From: a virus
DNA length: 57,235 nucleotides
Direction: 5' to 3' (one strand)
IMG/VR virus record: IMGVR_UViG_3300027747_001100
Span: 1-57,235 of that record
Under the pieces are notes generated by a model. It saw only the letters and a program-made list of their open reading frames with translations. It searched no databases and was not told where the DNA came from. The first letter of the stretch is position 1. Every line of letters begins with the position of its first letter. Positions 41,254 to 49,871 of the stretch are shown piece by piece. The translations under genes were made by a program, and so were the position numbers.

Positions 41254-43323
41254 ATGTCATCAGGGTTTGCATCCCATACAACACAACCAGAACAATTATA
41301 CTACAATGATCTTAAAAACAGAAAAATCACTGATGAAGATGCAAAAATCTTAGGCTTAGAGTTACTGAATCCAGAGCAAACACAAGCTCTGATCGGACAC
41401 ACTAAAGACTGGGCAATCAAGATACCGTATTTTGATTTGCAAGGGCAAGCTACTGGCTTTACTCGTATTCGGCTTTTAATGCCAAAAACTAAGATGAAGT
41501 ATAGCCAGCGTAGGTCTAGTGGCGCTCACATCTATTTTCCGCCAACCATCAATTGGCAGTCATACATTAAAGATGTTAGATTACCGCTGATTATTACAGA
41601 AGGTGAGTTTAAAAGCTGGGCTATCGTAAAAGCAGTGTCTAATGAAGGCCTGAACCATGCTGTGATTGGCTTAGCAGGCGTTACTAGTTGGGGTGATAAG
41701 GCCAATGAAACGCCATTGCATAAAGACCTGATGGAGATCATGTGGAAAAAGACTACCGGTTACGAAACAGTTAACCGCCAAGTCTACGTTCTATTTGACT
41801 ATGACGGTAAAGAAGATAATGGCGAGCCTAATGAACAAGTTGCTATAGCAGAAGCACAATTAGCCAAGACACTGAGAGGACTAGGCGCTGATGTGCATCT
41901 ATGCCGCATCGGTAAATATGCTAATGCTCAATACGATAAATACGCTATTGATGACCACCTGAATGACGGCAAAACATTAGGTGAAGTGTTACTAAATGCT
42001 GAGCAATTAAGTGTCATGGGAATAGCCGATCTTAAAACGCTACTCTACGAATTTAGAACACAATATGCATTCTTTAATGGTGATGTGATTCGCTTACATG
42101 ATGGCCATGGGTTTGCATACAGTAAAGCTAAGATCGATGCCGGCCATTTGCGCTATCAATTTACCAATGCACAAGGTCAAGTTAAGAATACAGACTTGTT
42201 GGATGAGTATAAAGCTTGGCCAAAGAAGCTAAACCTAAAAGCTATTGATGTATACCCTGAGTACCAAGGTTATACCATCACACCAGATGGTGCATACAAT
42301 CTACTTAAAGATTGGCGCTATGCACCTATGGACGGTGATGTGCAGGCTTACTTAGACTTTTGTAAGTACTTTTTTCGCGACCTACCAGAGTTTGAGGATT
42401 TCTTTCACAACTGGGTAGCACAGATAGTTCAACAACCTTGGAAAAAGAACTTTACATCCATTATCTTTGCATCTAGTTTAGAAGGTGTAGGTAAATCAGC
42501 TTTGGCTGAGTTTATAGCTACTATGATGGGCATCGGCCTTAACTGGCCTGCAGGCATTTGTGGCCCTGATGAAATCTTTAAAGAAAAGAATGATGTATTA
42601 AGTGGCAAACTACTGGTAGTGGTTAACGAACCTAGCAGTGACCGTGACGACCACCAGAAGACACTCAAACACCTAGTCACATCCGACTTTATTAACATTG
42701 ATAAAAAGTACGGCCTGAAGTACACGACTAGGAATTACATTAATCTAATTCTGACCACCAATGCTTCATATGTAACCAAAATGAGCAAAAATAGCCGTCG
42801 CGATGCTATTTACATGCCTAAAACGCTGACACGCGAAGAAGGATCTATGCGATACAAAACTCTAGAACACTGGGCTAAGCATGAACACGGTTATTCTAAA
42901 GTTCTAAACTGGTACATGTGTAGAAATCTAGAAGACTATAGTCCAACAGCAGCCGCACCAACATCGGCACACAAGGACGAAGCAGTTAAGATGAGCCAAA
43001 CCAGTATTGAAGACTTTGCTGATGAGCTATATGAGATTATCGAGCATGAAATGCAAGGCATTGCAGCATTTCGGCCTAACCAGATAGAGATATTAGCAGA
43101 AGCTCTAAGCGGTCTAAAGAACGTAAAAGCCAAAGCTTTGGTCTATGCATTTAGCAAAATAGGTGAGGTTGACATGTCAGCAGTAGTTAAGATAGACGGT
43201 GTTGCTACTAGATTTCATGTGTATGTAACAAAGAGTGGAAGTTACAAAAGTAAAGTTACAAAATTGCATGATGTGATTTTAGCGACCAAAGACATGGTGA
43301 ATAAGAGGCTCAGCCTTGGATAA
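41254..43323 (+). CDS. primase-like/D5-family helicase (DUF3854 + DUF5906 type)
   Basis: ATG 41254 follows AAAGGAAATGG; an in-frame GTG at 41230 is less likely. The product has 689 residues. Residues about 105-240 resemble a TOPRIM/DUF3854 domain (IITEGEFKSW with Glu116 and Glu118, VLFDYDGKED). Residues about 360-540 are a D5/DUF5906-type superfamily 3 ATPase: Walker A SSLEGVGKSAL (Lys414), Walker B LLVVVNEP, sensor LILTTNASYV, and an Arg-containing SRRD. The DnaB-like helicase is absent, so this is likely the replicative primase-helicase. Confidence 0.85.
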   Translation: MSSGFASHTTQPEQLYYNDLKNRKITDEDAKILGLELLNPEQTQALIGHTKDWAIKIPYFDLQGQATGFTRIRLLMPKTKMKYSQRRSSGAHIYFPPTINWQSYIKDVRLPLIITEGEFKSWAIVKAVSNEGLNHAVIGLAGVTSWGDKANETPLHKDLMEIMWKKTTGYETVNRQVYVLFDYDGKEDNGEPNEQVAIAEAQLAKTLRGLGADVHLCRIGKYANAQYDKYAIDDHLNDGKTLGEVLLNAEQLSVMGIADLKTLLYEFRTQYAFFNGDVIRLHDGHGFAYSKAKIDAGHLRYQFTNAQGQVKNTDLLDEYKAWPKKLNLKAIDVYPEYQGYTITPDGAYNLLKDWRYAPMDGDVQAYLDFCKYFFRDLPEFEDFFHNWVAQIVQQPWKKNFTSIIFASSLEGVGKSALAEFIATMMGIGLNWPAGICGPDEIFKEKNDVLSGKLLVVVNEPSSDRDDHQKTLKHLVTSDFINIDKKYGLKYTTRNYINLILTTNASYVTKMSKNSRRDAIYMPKTLTREEGSMRYKTLEHWAKHEHGYSKVLNWYMCRNLEDYSPTAAAPTSAHKDEAVKMSQTSIEDFADELYEIIEHEMQGIAAFRPNQIEILAEALSGLKNVKAKALVYAFSKIGEVDMSAVVKIDGVATRFHVYVTKSGSYKSKVTKLHDVILATKDMVNKRLSLG

Positions 43324-43506
43324 AGTGGTTGTTTTTGTAACTTGTAACCGTATTTGTAACCTATTTGTAACGGGGTTGCGGAGTATACTGAGCTTAGCTA
43401 CGAAGTATCTGAGTTACAAAGGTTACATTATTCTATTTAAAATTAAAATATGTATATGTATATCGTATAAAAGAGTCTGCAGCATTTTGTAACCGTTTTT
43501 GTAACC
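43241..43506 (+). repeat. TTGTAAC iteron-like cluster
   Basis: About ten copies of TTGTAAC or its reverse GTTACAA. Direct copies begin at about 43335, 43342, 43354, 43365, 43487 and 43499. Inverted copies lie at 43241, 43255, 43413 and 43421. Spacing of the direct copies is 7, 12, 11 and 12 bases. The first copies are inside the end of the helicase gene. A long AT-rich stretch (43429-43470) lies between the groups. Confidence 0.85.
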
Positions 43507-43536
43507 GAGAGATCAGAAAGTGTGTAGAATTGCATC
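43324..43536. other. candidate replication origin or pac site between helicase and small terminase
   Basis: This 213-base gap contains eight of the TTGTAAC iterons arranged around an AT-rich segment that could melt (43429-43470, with TATATGTATAT). Iterons plus an AT-rich element next to the primase-helicase gene is the layout of a replication origin. The cluster also abuts the small terminase gene, where pac sites bound by that protein are known. TATAAA at about 43466 may serve as a promoter -10 for the terminase. Confidence 0.6.
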
Positions 43537-43980
43537 ATGACAGCAGAAAAGAAAATTGGTAGACCTACGAAATATGATCCAGCGTACTGTGAGATCGCGA
43601 TAGAGCTCGGACGGCAGGGCAAGAGCCGTGAGTCGATTGCGGCAAACTTAAACGTAAGCTGGAATACACTCAACATATGGGCTGAAACTCATCCAGAATT
43701 TTTAGAGGCCTTGAGCAATGCCAAGACCTTAGAGCAGGATTACTGGGAAGATCTAGGCTTACGCTACATCGTAGAGGCTCCTGGAGGATCCAAACTTAAT
43801 TCGGCGGTCTGGGGCAGATCAATGGCTGCTCGGTTTCCACAAAAGTGGCGCGATAATTCTAAGATGGAAGTTGTTGGCAAGGACAATGGCGCAATACAGG
43901 TCGATGTGGTTCATGACTTTTCACAAGGCTTATTGAATGATTTGCTAGCTACTAGACAAGACGATGCCGATAAAGAGTGA
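43537..43980 (+). CDS. terS: terminase small subunit
   Basis: The product has 147 residues. Residues 7-60 read GRPTKYDPAYCEIAIELGRQ, GKSRESIAANLNVSWNTLNI, W-HPEFLEALSNAK, the helix-turn-helix typical of phage small terminases. The rest is helical with an acidic end. It recognises the packaging site and recruits the large subunit. The start lies 30 bases after the last TTGTAAC copy. It overlaps the large subunit gene by 17 bases. Confidence 0.85.
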   Translation: MTAEKKIGRPTKYDPAYCEIAIELGRQGKSRESIAANLNVSWNTLNIWAETHPEFLEALSNAKTLEQDYWEDLGLRYIVEAPGGSKLNSAVWGRSMAARFPQKWRDNSKMEVVGKDNGAIQVDVVHDFSQGLLNDLLATRQDDADKE

Positions 43981-45400
43981 CACAGCACTAGAATTCGCTG
44001 AAAAGCTAAAAAATAATAAGCAAATCAACCACTTACCGCCGGAATACCAAGCGGCGTTTAAAGCACGTGCCATCTGGCTACACATAGCCAACAATCATCA
44101 GCTACCGCCAAGTGGCGACTGGTGGGACATATGGCTTCTGTTGGCAGGCCGTGGTGCCGGTAAGACACGTTGTGCCGCTGAATGGGCTTGGTGGGAAGCA
44201 TGGAACTCTAAGACACCGATTCGTCTACTCGTCTCAGCGCCGACATTCGGTGACTTACGAGACGTTTGCTTTGAAGGTGACTCGGGGCTGCTTAACGTGA
44301 TGCCAACTAGTCTCATCAAGAACTATTCTAAGTCCGTGACTGAGCTGGAGCTAATCAACGGATCTCTAATCAAAGGCATTGCAGCGTCTGAACCAGAACG
44401 TTTTCGTGGTCCTCAGTTTCACGGCGGCTGGCTTGACGAGCTTGCCGCTTGGATGTACCTTGACGAGGCATGGGACATGATTCAGTTCGGCATGCGTCTT
44501 GGTCAACACCCTCGGCTGATCTGTACGTCGACGCCAAAGCCAAAGCCACGAGTCTTAGAGCTGATTGGCCGAGATGGCGATGACGTGGCTTATACAACGG
44601 CCACTACGTATGACAACATCATGAACTTGGCGCCTACGTTCCAGAAACAGATTCTTCAGTATGAAGGCACATCCATCGGCCGCCAAGAGATTTACGCCGA
44701 GATCATTGACCCTGAAGAGTCTGGCATCATTAAGCGAAACTGGTTTAGGCTTTGGAACAACGACAAACCGTTGCCACAGTTCCAGTACGTGGTGCAATCG
44801 TATGACTGTGCTACGTCCGACAAGACAATCAACGATCCAACCGCATGCTCTGTTTGGGGTGTCTTTAAGCCAAGCGATGACAAGCCAATGTCCGTGATGC
44901 TGATCGACTGCTGGACTGAGCACATGCAATACCCAGAGCTACGACCAAGAGTCGTGGAAGAGTATGCCTCGATCTATGGCGATGAGGACGAATGGGGCCA
45001 TGGTAAGAAGGTCGATCTGGTGCTGATCGAGGACAAGTCGGCCGGTATTTCCCTGATTCAAGACCTACAGCGTGCTGGCTTGCCTGTCCGTGCTTACAAT
45101 CCTGGAATGGCCGACAAGACGCAACGGCTTAACATCGTTAGTCCTATCATAGCCAAGGGCTTGGTCTACATACCTGAGTCTACGGTCAAAAAAGGTGCAC
45201 CAAGAGACTGGGTTGAACCGCTTCTAAATCAGATATGCGCGTTCCCTGAGGTTCGGCATGACGACTTGGTTGACACAACCAGCCAAGCACTACGTATTCT
45301 TCGTGACATGGGCTTCCTAACTGTGGACTACATACCGAATGACAATGACATGTATGTCGATGAGACTAAGCCAAAATATGTAAACCCGTATGCCGTTTGA
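43964..45400 (+). CDS. terL: terminase large subunit
   Basis: The product has 478 residues. ATPase: Walker A LLAGRGAGKTR (Lys67), Walker B GGWLDELAAW (Asp158-Glu159), coupling motif CTSTPKP (residues 187-193). Nuclease (RNase H-like): SYDCATSDK (Asp281), LIEDKSAG (Glu356, Asp357) and RHDDLVD (Asp433, Asp434). All are intact. The known role is to drive DNA into the prohead and cut concatemers. The circular map is compatible with headful packaging. Base composition looks less AT-rich than the fibre genes. Confidence 0.95.
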   Translation: MPIKSDTALEFAEKLKNNKQINHLPPEYQAAFKARAIWLHIANNHQLPPSGDWWDIWLLLAGRGAGKTRCAAEWAWWEAWNSKTPIRLLVSAPTFGDLRDVCFEGDSGLLNVMPTSLIKNYSKSVTELELINGSLIKGIAASEPERFRGPQFHGGWLDELAAWMYLDEAWDMIQFGMRLGQHPRLICTSTPKPKPRVLELIGRDGDDVAYTTATTYDNIMNLAPTFQKQILQYEGTSIGRQEIYAEIIDPEESGIIKRNWFRLWNNDKPLPQFQYVVQSYDCATSDKTINDPTACSVWGVFKPSDDKPMSVMLIDCWTEHMQYPELRPRVVEEYASIYGDEDEWGHGKKVDLVLIEDKSAGISLIQDLQRAGLPVRAYNPGMADKTQRLNIVSPIIAKGLVYIPESTVKKGAPRDWVEPLLNQICAFPEVRHDDLVDTTSQALRILRDMGFLTVDYIPNDNDMYVDETKPKYVNPYAV

Positions 45401-45403
45401 CAG

Positions 45404-45409
45404 TATAAT
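45404..45409 (+). promoter_or_regulatory. possible -10 element before the 1478-residue gene
   Basis: A perfect TATAAT lies 26 bases before the start, in the short gap after the large terminase. TTGACA is present at 45397 but only one base away, and no -35 is found at normal spacing. It may be an extended or activator-dependent promoter. CGGAGAG serves as ribosome site. Confidence 0.3.
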
Positions 45410-45434
45410 CGCTTAAAGAACGGAGAGCCCTTCC

Positions 45435-48400
45435 ATGCCCTATGATGAGCTAGGCAATTACATTCCTGCTGATACTTTGACCTTGGACGAAATGCGCTAT
45501 GCATTGGCTCATTCAGGACAAAAAGCACCGCCATCTGGCTACGAATACGCTAAAGCCGGAAGCATGCCTTTAAGACCTGGCGGCTCTGATGTGCCGATGC
45601 TACCTGAGGAAGTGTTAAAAACTTTAGTACGTACTCCTCCTCCTGAGCCTAAACCGCCTGTCAGCACGGCAACCAACTTACCTCAAGCAGTAGCCGACCG
45701 TCTTGGTATGAGCGCTATTCCTCAAGCAGCTTTACAGATCGCAACCGCATTCCCAGCTGAACTTGCCAAAGGTATGGGTCAACCTGAAGCTTCAAGGGCA
45801 ATTGCCAATTTTGGTCGACCAACATCGTCTTATGCCAATGCGATCAATGAAGCTTTGGCCGTGGCGCCACAGGTAATTACCGGTTCGCACATGGGCTTTG
45901 GCCCTATGCCTGAGACCTGGATCTCTGGATTAGGCAACATGTCGGCTAACGATGCTCGAGTACTTGCCAAGCAGAACATAGAGCGTGCTCGTGAAATTAG
46001 AGCTATTCCTGAAGATTTCCGGAATGCACGAGCTGGACTTCAAAGAGAGTCAGCACTTGGTGGCAACACATATGGTGGCAATCTACAAAGAGCAGCCGAC
46101 GACATTGGTGATGTCATGTCAAGGAACCAAGCACGTAGATCCGAGTATGCAAGCCCTATGTCTGGGTCGGTCGAAGTCTTTGGTAACATGATGCCTGATA
46201 CAGCGATGTACGCGGTTCGGCCTAACAAGTCCGGTAGTCAAGTTATTCGTGAAGTACCAACGCCTTTGAACCCAGCATATGCAATCACAGGCGATGCAAG
46301 ATTATCGGAAGACTTGGTTGACATTGTTGACCAACAAGGGCCTCGAACAGAGGATCAAAAATCATATCAGCATCTTGATCAATATACGAACTACATTCCA
46401 GGTGACTTTAATAAGTCAGCTAAGGACATGTTCCGTGAATTTATTCGACCTATCATAGCTCAAGAATTCCCTACCACTGAGATGTCGGACTATAGCCGTG
46501 CAATTCATGCAAAGTATGGCAATAAAGCAAATGACTGGTACAAAAAGCACCTTGAAGCGTTTGCTCAGCTTCCTGAAGCTAAGATACACAATGAAAAAGC
46601 TTTCCACATGGCAATGTCTGACCCAGATATTCCGAACCCATTTGAGTTCCTTCGCGATGTGTTAATCATTCCGCCTAGTGCTGAGTTCAAAGGCAAGAAA
46701 GCCGCTGATGATTGGGTAATGAACAACCTACAAAACTACTTGGTTGAACATCTTGGTACACCTAATGACCCAGCACTAAAGGTTGTTGCCGAGACAGGGC
46801 GAACAGGATTAGATGAAGAAAAGCTAAACCAAATTGTGGGCAATCAACGATTGGCTGATGAAGCCAGAGACTTACGTGCAAGAGCAGGTATGCCAACAGA
46901 AGGCACCTATGAGCGTGAGATTGACCAAACAAGAAACTTGCTAGGTGAAAACAATACGGTTATTCAGATTCTCCAAGACAGAGAGAATGAGCTTATAGAA
47001 GCAAACCCAGGTGTTCGGCCACAAGACATCCCAGGTTGGAAAGAAGCTCGTAAGGAAGTCACACAAGCTACTAAGCGTAAAGATGAGACAACCAAGAAAC
47101 TTGACAACTTAACTAAAGCACAAGCTCTTGAAAACTATAATGACACGCAAATCAAAATAGCTAACGAGGCAGACTTTGCCACAAACATGGAACCGTACTT
47201 TAAAGAGCGGTTTCCAATGCTTCCTACGAACAAGGATATTGCATTCCAAATGCGTGTTCCTGCTCAGTTCCGAGAGCTTGCTAAAGACACTCAAAATCGT
47301 CTTGCCGTTTCCGGAGCACCCGGCATTAAGAACATAGTTAAGGCCGAAGACATTGCTAGTTATTCCGTGCCTAAGGCAGTACAAATCCGCGCTGAGATGA
47401 TGATGCAACGCGAAAAGATGACTGCAAAAGCAGCTAAAGCTAATGAACAAAAGCTGATGGCTCACACCAAGAATCGCATGGATTCTATGCCACAAGATGG
47501 CACATTCGGCCCTGCAACCGTGGGTCGTATCGGCGTCGGACTTGGGTCTGATCAAGTTAAGGCCGACTTATCCGACATTACGTATTGGATGGACCATTGT
47601 ATTGGTCGTGGTGGCAGCCCTTCTAGCAAGACATTGTCGCCATTTGCGCTAATGCTTGGCGCTGATAACGCGCCTTCACGTGGCAAGTATCGCCAATACC
47701 AACCTTTAGTACTAAGTCATTTAGGCAATAGAGTGCCGCCTGGTTCATCAGGTGCAATGACAAGCTACATAAACGACGTTATGAGTGGCTCATCACAGAT
47801 CATAGACTTCCGTGATACAGCTACTGGCATTCCATATGCAACGCTAAACTTAAAGCCGTCTAATAACGATAAAACTAAGTTCCGAATTGGTGAGTTCTAC
47901 GGTTATCAAGACGGCAAAGTGCAAGGCCCTATGGTTCCAGGCCGTGGTCGTGAGTACACCGCTGAAGAAATTCAACCGTATCGCCAAGCAGTTGCTGATT
48001 GGGCAAATAGCCAAGCCGATTCTTTAGTACCTACATCAGGTGACTACTTAATTGACCATGCAGACGTCTACGATTTAGAGTATTCTGACCATAGAAACAG
48101 TTTGGCTAGGCAGCTTGGCGTTAATGTTAAAGAAGCCAAAGAAATGGCATTCACTATGGGCAAGCGCTTTGTCACAGGCGATGAAGCTAAGCAGCTTTGG
48201 AAAGCCAGCAAAGAAGTGACTAAGGAATCAGTTGAAAGCTTAAGAGCTGCTCGTGATGAGTTATCTGACCAGATTAGAGAAGGTGAAGACCCAGATAGCA
48301 GCTACGGTGAAGAAGCACTAGATGATCTTCGTAACCAACTTGCCGATCTTGATAGTCGTATTGCTGCCATGGAAAATCGTCCGCCTATTGGTGCAAGAGC

Positions 48401-49871
48401 AGTCACACAAACAGTCCAATTGATGCCTGACTGGAATCGTATGGTCAACGACATTCGTGAAGACACTCGTACTCAGCTAGACACAAATGATGCAGCAGCA
48501 ATGGCTAATGCAATTGTGGAAACACAGAATCTATTTACATTTAGTCAGCAGCCGCATGAGTTTGTAGCCGAGCTTGAACGACGTGCAGATCAATTTGAGA
48601 ATAACAATGAGAACCGCGAAGAAGTTGCTAGAGCAATTCGTAACGTAGCTATGGGCTATGACAGTCAGATCATTAATGACCCTGTACCTGTCATAGCTCA
48701 AGCACCTGCACCACAAATTGAGGACTTAGACACACAGTTGTTTGGTATAACTAATATTATTCGTGAAAACTATGGCAATACTGTTGCCAACGTAGTAGAC
48801 TTTACTGTTGCTAGTGTAACTGACCAAGCAGGTAGTATTAATGACAACCCACGTCGATGGATTGACACATTGCGTCAAGACTCATTGAACTATCGAAATG
48901 AGACTCGTCAAGCATTAGATGAATTAGCAAATGAACTAGAAGCAGCATACACTGTACAAGAGCCTGATGAACAAGTTCTGCCGCTTACTGACATACAGAT
49001 CTCAGATATAGCATCAGACTATGTTAACAGTCTTGATGATCAGCACCCTAATGCAATTCGTCAAGAAGCTCAAGACATGAGAAACGGTATGACCGATCTT
49101 CCTGAGCTTCTTGGCTTACATGATGAGCAAGAACTTGATGCTCGAAATCAAATAGCTAATGCAATGGAAGCATATGCTGACATGATGGAAGACATGGAGC
49201 CACCGGCTCAACTAACAGATCAACAGCAATTTGAGCAACGAATTATAGATGAAGCTTTGCATTTTCCAAGGCATTGGTATCAACGCTACCCAGATATTCC
49301 GCATGGTGTAGTAACAGGGATTATGCAAAGACTTCGTGCTGCAGATCGTGATTTTGTAGGTATGAGAGAAGCTGCTCAAGATAGAGAACAAGGCACAATC
49401 TTTGCAGGAATTGGTCAACATGCTCGTGACCAAGCTGTTGCAATGATCAATGATATTGGAAATCGTTATCAGAATGAAATACAACGTTTAGATAATCAGC
49501 CACAACTACCGCCACCTGAAGGCCATAAGCGCGGTGGGTATATTAAGAAAAACACTGGTGGTAAAATAGAGCCCATGTCTCCTTCGCCAAGCGTTAATGA
49601 CCAAAGCAAACCAGTTATACCAGTAAAGAAGATACATAACCCAGATGCTCCGGAATTTAAAGACATACTGAACCGTGAAAGAGATGCACTAAAGCAAATA
49701 CTTAGCGACTCACAAATCGGCGACAAAATTAGAGGCAGTGCTATTCGTCCAAGTGGCGGCGGTGGCGGGGCTGATATTAAGCAGATGATGAACCCAAGAA
49801 ATATTACATATCGAAAAGGTGGCGATGTCAATCTTGACACCATGCGCTACGAACTATTAAGGAAACACTGA
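45435..49871 (+). CDS. giant virion-region protein of 1478 residues (polyvalent-type)
   Basis: Unrecognised as a whole. Residues 14-22 read TLTLDEMRYAL and the last 12 read VNLDTMRYELLRKH, so a LDxMRYxL motif occurs at both ends. Near residues 710-810 a segment WMDHCIGRGG, then VMSGSSQIIDFRDTATGIPY, ATLNL, is like the HCxG-SLRD-G-PxxTL pattern of PcfJ-like domains in large phage proteins. Long charged helices and coiled coils fill the rest (DRENELIEANPGVRPQ, LDDLRNQLADLDSRIAAM). The C-terminus has KRGGYIKK, RKGGDVNLD. The place between terminase and portal and the motif shared with other virion proteins suggest a packaged or ejected protein. Confidence 0.65.
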   Translation: MPYDELGNYIPADTLTLDEMRYALAHSGQKAPPSGYEYAKAGSMPLRPGGSDVPMLPEEVLKTLVRTPPPEPKPPVSTATNLPQAVADRLGMSAIPQAALQIATAFPAELAKGMGQPEASRAIANFGRPTSSYANAINEALAVAPQVITGSHMGFGPMPETWISGLGNMSANDARVLAKQNIERAREIRAIPEDFRNARAGLQRESALGGNTYGGNLQRAADDIGDVMSRNQARRSEYASPMSGSVEVFGNMMPDTAMYAVRPNKSGSQVIREVPTPLNPAYAITGDARLSEDLVDIVDQQGPRTEDQKSYQHLDQYTNYIPGDFNKSAKDMFREFIRPIIAQEFPTTEMSDYSRAIHAKYGNKANDWYKKHLEAFAQLPEAKIHNEKAFHMAMSDPDIPNPFEFLRDVLIIPPSAEFKGKKAADDWVMNNLQNYLVEHLGTPNDPALKVVAETGRTGLDEEKLNQIVGNQRLADEARDLRARAGMPTEGTYEREIDQTRNLLGENNTVIQILQDRENELIEANPGVRPQDIPGWKEARKEVTQATKRKDETTKKLDNLTKAQALENYNDTQIKIANEADFATNMEPYFKERFPMLPTNKDIAFQMRVPAQFRELAKDTQNRLAVSGAPGIKNIVKAEDIASYSVPKAVQIRAEMMMQREKMTAKAAKANEQKLMAHTKNRMDSMPQDGTFGPATVGRIGVGLGSDQVKADLSDITYWMDHCIGRGGSPSSKTLSPFALMLGADNAPSRGKYRQYQPLVLSHLGNRVPPGSSGAMTSYINDVMSGSSQIIDFRDTATGIPYATLNLKPSNNDKTKFRIGEFYGYQDGKVQGPMVPGRGREYTAEEIQPYRQAVADWANSQADSLVPTSGDYLIDHADVYDLEYSDHRNSLARQLGVNVKEAKEMAFTMGKRFVTGDEAKQLWKASKEVTKESVESLRAARDELSDQIREGEDPDSSYGEEALDDLRNQLADLDSRIAAMENRPPIGARAVTQTVQLMPDWNRMVNDIREDTRTQLDTNDAAAMANAIVETQNLFTFSQQPHEFVAELERRADQFENNNENREEVARAIRNVAMGYDSQIINDPVPVIAQAPAPQIEDLDTQLFGITNIIRENYGNTVANVVDFTVASVTDQAGSINDNPRRWIDTLRQDSLNYRNETRQALDELANELEAAYTVQEPDEQVLPLTDIQISDIASDYVNSLDDQHPNAIRQEAQDMRNGMTDLPELLGLHDEQELDARNQIANAMEAYADMMEDMEPPAQLTDQQQFEQRIIDEALHFPRHWYQRYPDIPHGVVTGIMQRLRAADRDFVGMREAAQDREQGTIFAGIGQHARDQAVAMINDIGNRYQNEIQRLDNQPQLPPPEGHKRGGYIKKNTGGKIEPMSPSPSVNDQSKPVIPVKKIHNPDAPEFKDILNRERDALKQILSDSQIGDKIRGSAIRPSGGGGGADIKQMMNPRNITYRKGGDVNLDTMRYELLRKH

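Noticed and set aside
43443-43676. 77-residue minus-strand frame over the terminase start
   Set aside because: Runs through the iteron region and opposite the small terminase; no SD and no coupling.
45397-45409. TTGACA followed by TATAAT as a full promoter
   Set aside because: The spacer is one base instead of about 17, so the pair cannot serve one polymerase footprint; kept only as a weak -10.
47109-47555. 148-residue minus-strand frame inside the 1478-residue gene
   Set aside because: Lies entirely inside a long clear coding frame, has no SD, odd Cys/Leu-rich composition and no coupling to a neighbour.
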